NCBI GenBank assembly: GCA_014871605.1
Contig: WGSQ01000109.1
Span: forward strand, 1-5,869
Origin: Collinsella sp.
Lineage (GTDB): Bacteria > Actinomycetota > Coriobacteriia > Coriobacteriales > Coriobacteriaceae
DNA length: 5,869 nucleotides
Reading direction: 5' to 3'
The translations under genes and the position numbers were made by a program. How positions within the stretch are numbered: position 1 is the stretch's first letter; the number at the start of each line of letters is the position of its first letter. Of the stretch, positions 5,432-5,869 are shown in pieces. The notes below the pieces were generated by a model. It saw only the letters and a list, made by a program, of their open reading frames with translations, made no database searches and was not told the DNA's origin.

Positions 5432-5443
5432 TGTTGCGCAACA
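5432..5443. promoter_or_regulatory. Perfect 12-bp palindrome upstream of the candidate Rrf2 promoter
   Basis: TGTTGCGCAACA reads identically on both strands. It lies 4 nt upstream of the candidate -35 box, a typical activator or repressor position. No regulator is assigned. Confidence 0.3.
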
Positions 5444-5545
5444 AACGCCTTGTTGGACACATACCTCGGACGGAGCTTGTCCGGGAATTGGAAGGATTTG
5501 GTTTTGGACGAAAGGGGCCGATGGGATCAAGGTCCTATCAAACGC

Positions 5546-5573
5546 AAAAAGCCACGTCCGAAGACGTGGCTTT
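5546..5573 (-). terminator. Intrinsic terminator of the tRNA-Asp transcript
   Basis: GCCACGTC (5551-5558), CGAA, GACGTGGC (5563-5570) is a perfect 8-bp stem. On the minus strand the loop is the stable UUCG tetraloop, and the stem is followed by five T residues (complement of 5546-5550). A-residues on the 5' side lengthen the stem. It sits 8 nt past the tRNA 3' end. It could also work weakly on the plus strand. Confidence 0.88.
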
Positions 5574-5581
5574 AATTGCGT

Positions 5582-5659
<78 letters not shown>

Positions 5660-5705
5660 AGGCAGTCGTTCGCGTTTGTTTCCGCTCGCGTGCGCTGCGG
5701 GGATT

Positions 5706-5758
5706 AGTATACACAGAAGTCTGTCCGCCGCGCAACAACTTTTTTGAAAATATTTTTT
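5706..5758 (-). promoter_or_regulatory. tRNA-Asp promoter with AT-rich UP-like element
   Basis: On the minus strand: an A/T block (complement of 5741-5758) resembling an UP element, TTGCGC (5730-5735) as a modest -35, an 18-nt spacer, and TATACT (5706-5711) as a good -10, followed by a GC-rich discriminator. Strong upstream A-tracts and a GC-rich discriminator are typical of stable-RNA promoters. The spacer carries the inverted repeat ACAGA-AG-TCTGT (5713-5724). Predicted start is near 5699, about 40 nt before the mature tRNA. Confidence 0.7.
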
Positions 5759-5830
5759 GGGGCCTCCGGGAGGGTCTCCGGGGCCGGCTGGCGCGGGCTA
5801 AGTTTGCTGCTCTACAGTCCTGCGCAAGAC

Positions 5831-5856
5831 GGAAAGCACATTAAGTGCTTTCCTTT
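5831..5856. terminator. Probable terminator hairpin, gene outside the window
   Basis: GGAAAGCAC (5831-5839), ATTAA, GTGCTTTCC (5845-5853) is a perfect 9-bp stem with a 5-nt loop, followed on the plus strand by TTT. The T-run is short and the direction is unclear. Since no plus-strand gene precedes it, it most likely ends a minus-strand gene beyond the right edge, or is bidirectional. Confidence 0.5.
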
Positions 5857-5869
5857 GCGTGCGGAACTC

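Larger units (their letters stand above)
5240..5545. other. Intergenic leader between tRNA-Asp and the Rrf2 gene
   Basis: About 300 bases with no gene I can support. It contains a candidate promoter (5399-5427), an 11-bp inverted repeat (5352-5384), a 10-bp palindrome CGGGCGCCCG (5336-5345), a 12-bp palindrome (5432-5443), a short inverted repeat near the Rrf2 start (5265-5278) and that gene's ribosome binding site. Reading frames here have no ribosome binding site and no recognisable domain, and one runs through the tRNA. The concentration of inverted repeats suggests regulation of the downstream operon. Confidence 0.55.

Noticed and set aside
5291..5530. Minus-strand frame of 79 codons upstream of the Rrf2 gene
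   Set aside because: It has no ribosome binding site or domain, and it overlaps the promoter-like sequence and the hairpin of the leader.

Overview
The window looks like chromosome of a GC-rich, anaerobic, gut-type actinobacterium, most likely a Coriobacteriia member such as Collinsella. This rests on the high G+C, the rubrerythrin, the atypical MutY-like glycosylase and my general impression of the proteins; no database search was possible. Every gene I can support lies on the minus strand, so transcription runs from high to low coordinates. The long plus-strand reading frames are shadows of these genes.

In the order of transcription: a hairpin that probably terminates an upstream gene outside the window (5831-5853); a tRNA-Asp(GUC) gene with a recognisable promoter and its own terminator (5546-5735); a roughly 340-base leader region with several inverted repeats; then an oxidative-stress cluster of three genes. 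These are an Rrf2-type cysteine-containing regulator (4754-5239), a MutY-type DNA glycosylase that lacks the usual iron-sulfur cysteines and ends in a winged-helix-like domain (3827-4732), and a complete rubrerythrin (3175-3714). The rubrerythrin 3' region carries a 32-bp near-perfect hairpin (3064-3153), followed by a strong intrinsic terminator (2985-3014). The likely theme is redox sensing (Rrf2), repair of 8-oxoguanine damage (MutY-like) and peroxide removal (rubrerythrin).

Further along are a small single-span membrane protein of unknown function (2309-2731) and then a visibly more AT-rich two-gene module: a DUF6036-like nucleotidyltransferase (1655-2185) overlapping by 4 bases a helix-turn-helix protein (1095-1658). 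The module resembles AbiE-like or other nucleotidyltransferase toxin-antitoxin cassettes and is the best candidate in the window for a poorly described accessory system. It sits directly upstream of rmuC (1-1043), whose 3' end runs off the left edge of the window.

The points most worth following up are the nucleotidyltransferase/HTH pair and its possible operator, the cluster-less MutY with Glu in place of the catalytic Asp, and the long palindrome behind rubrerythrin.
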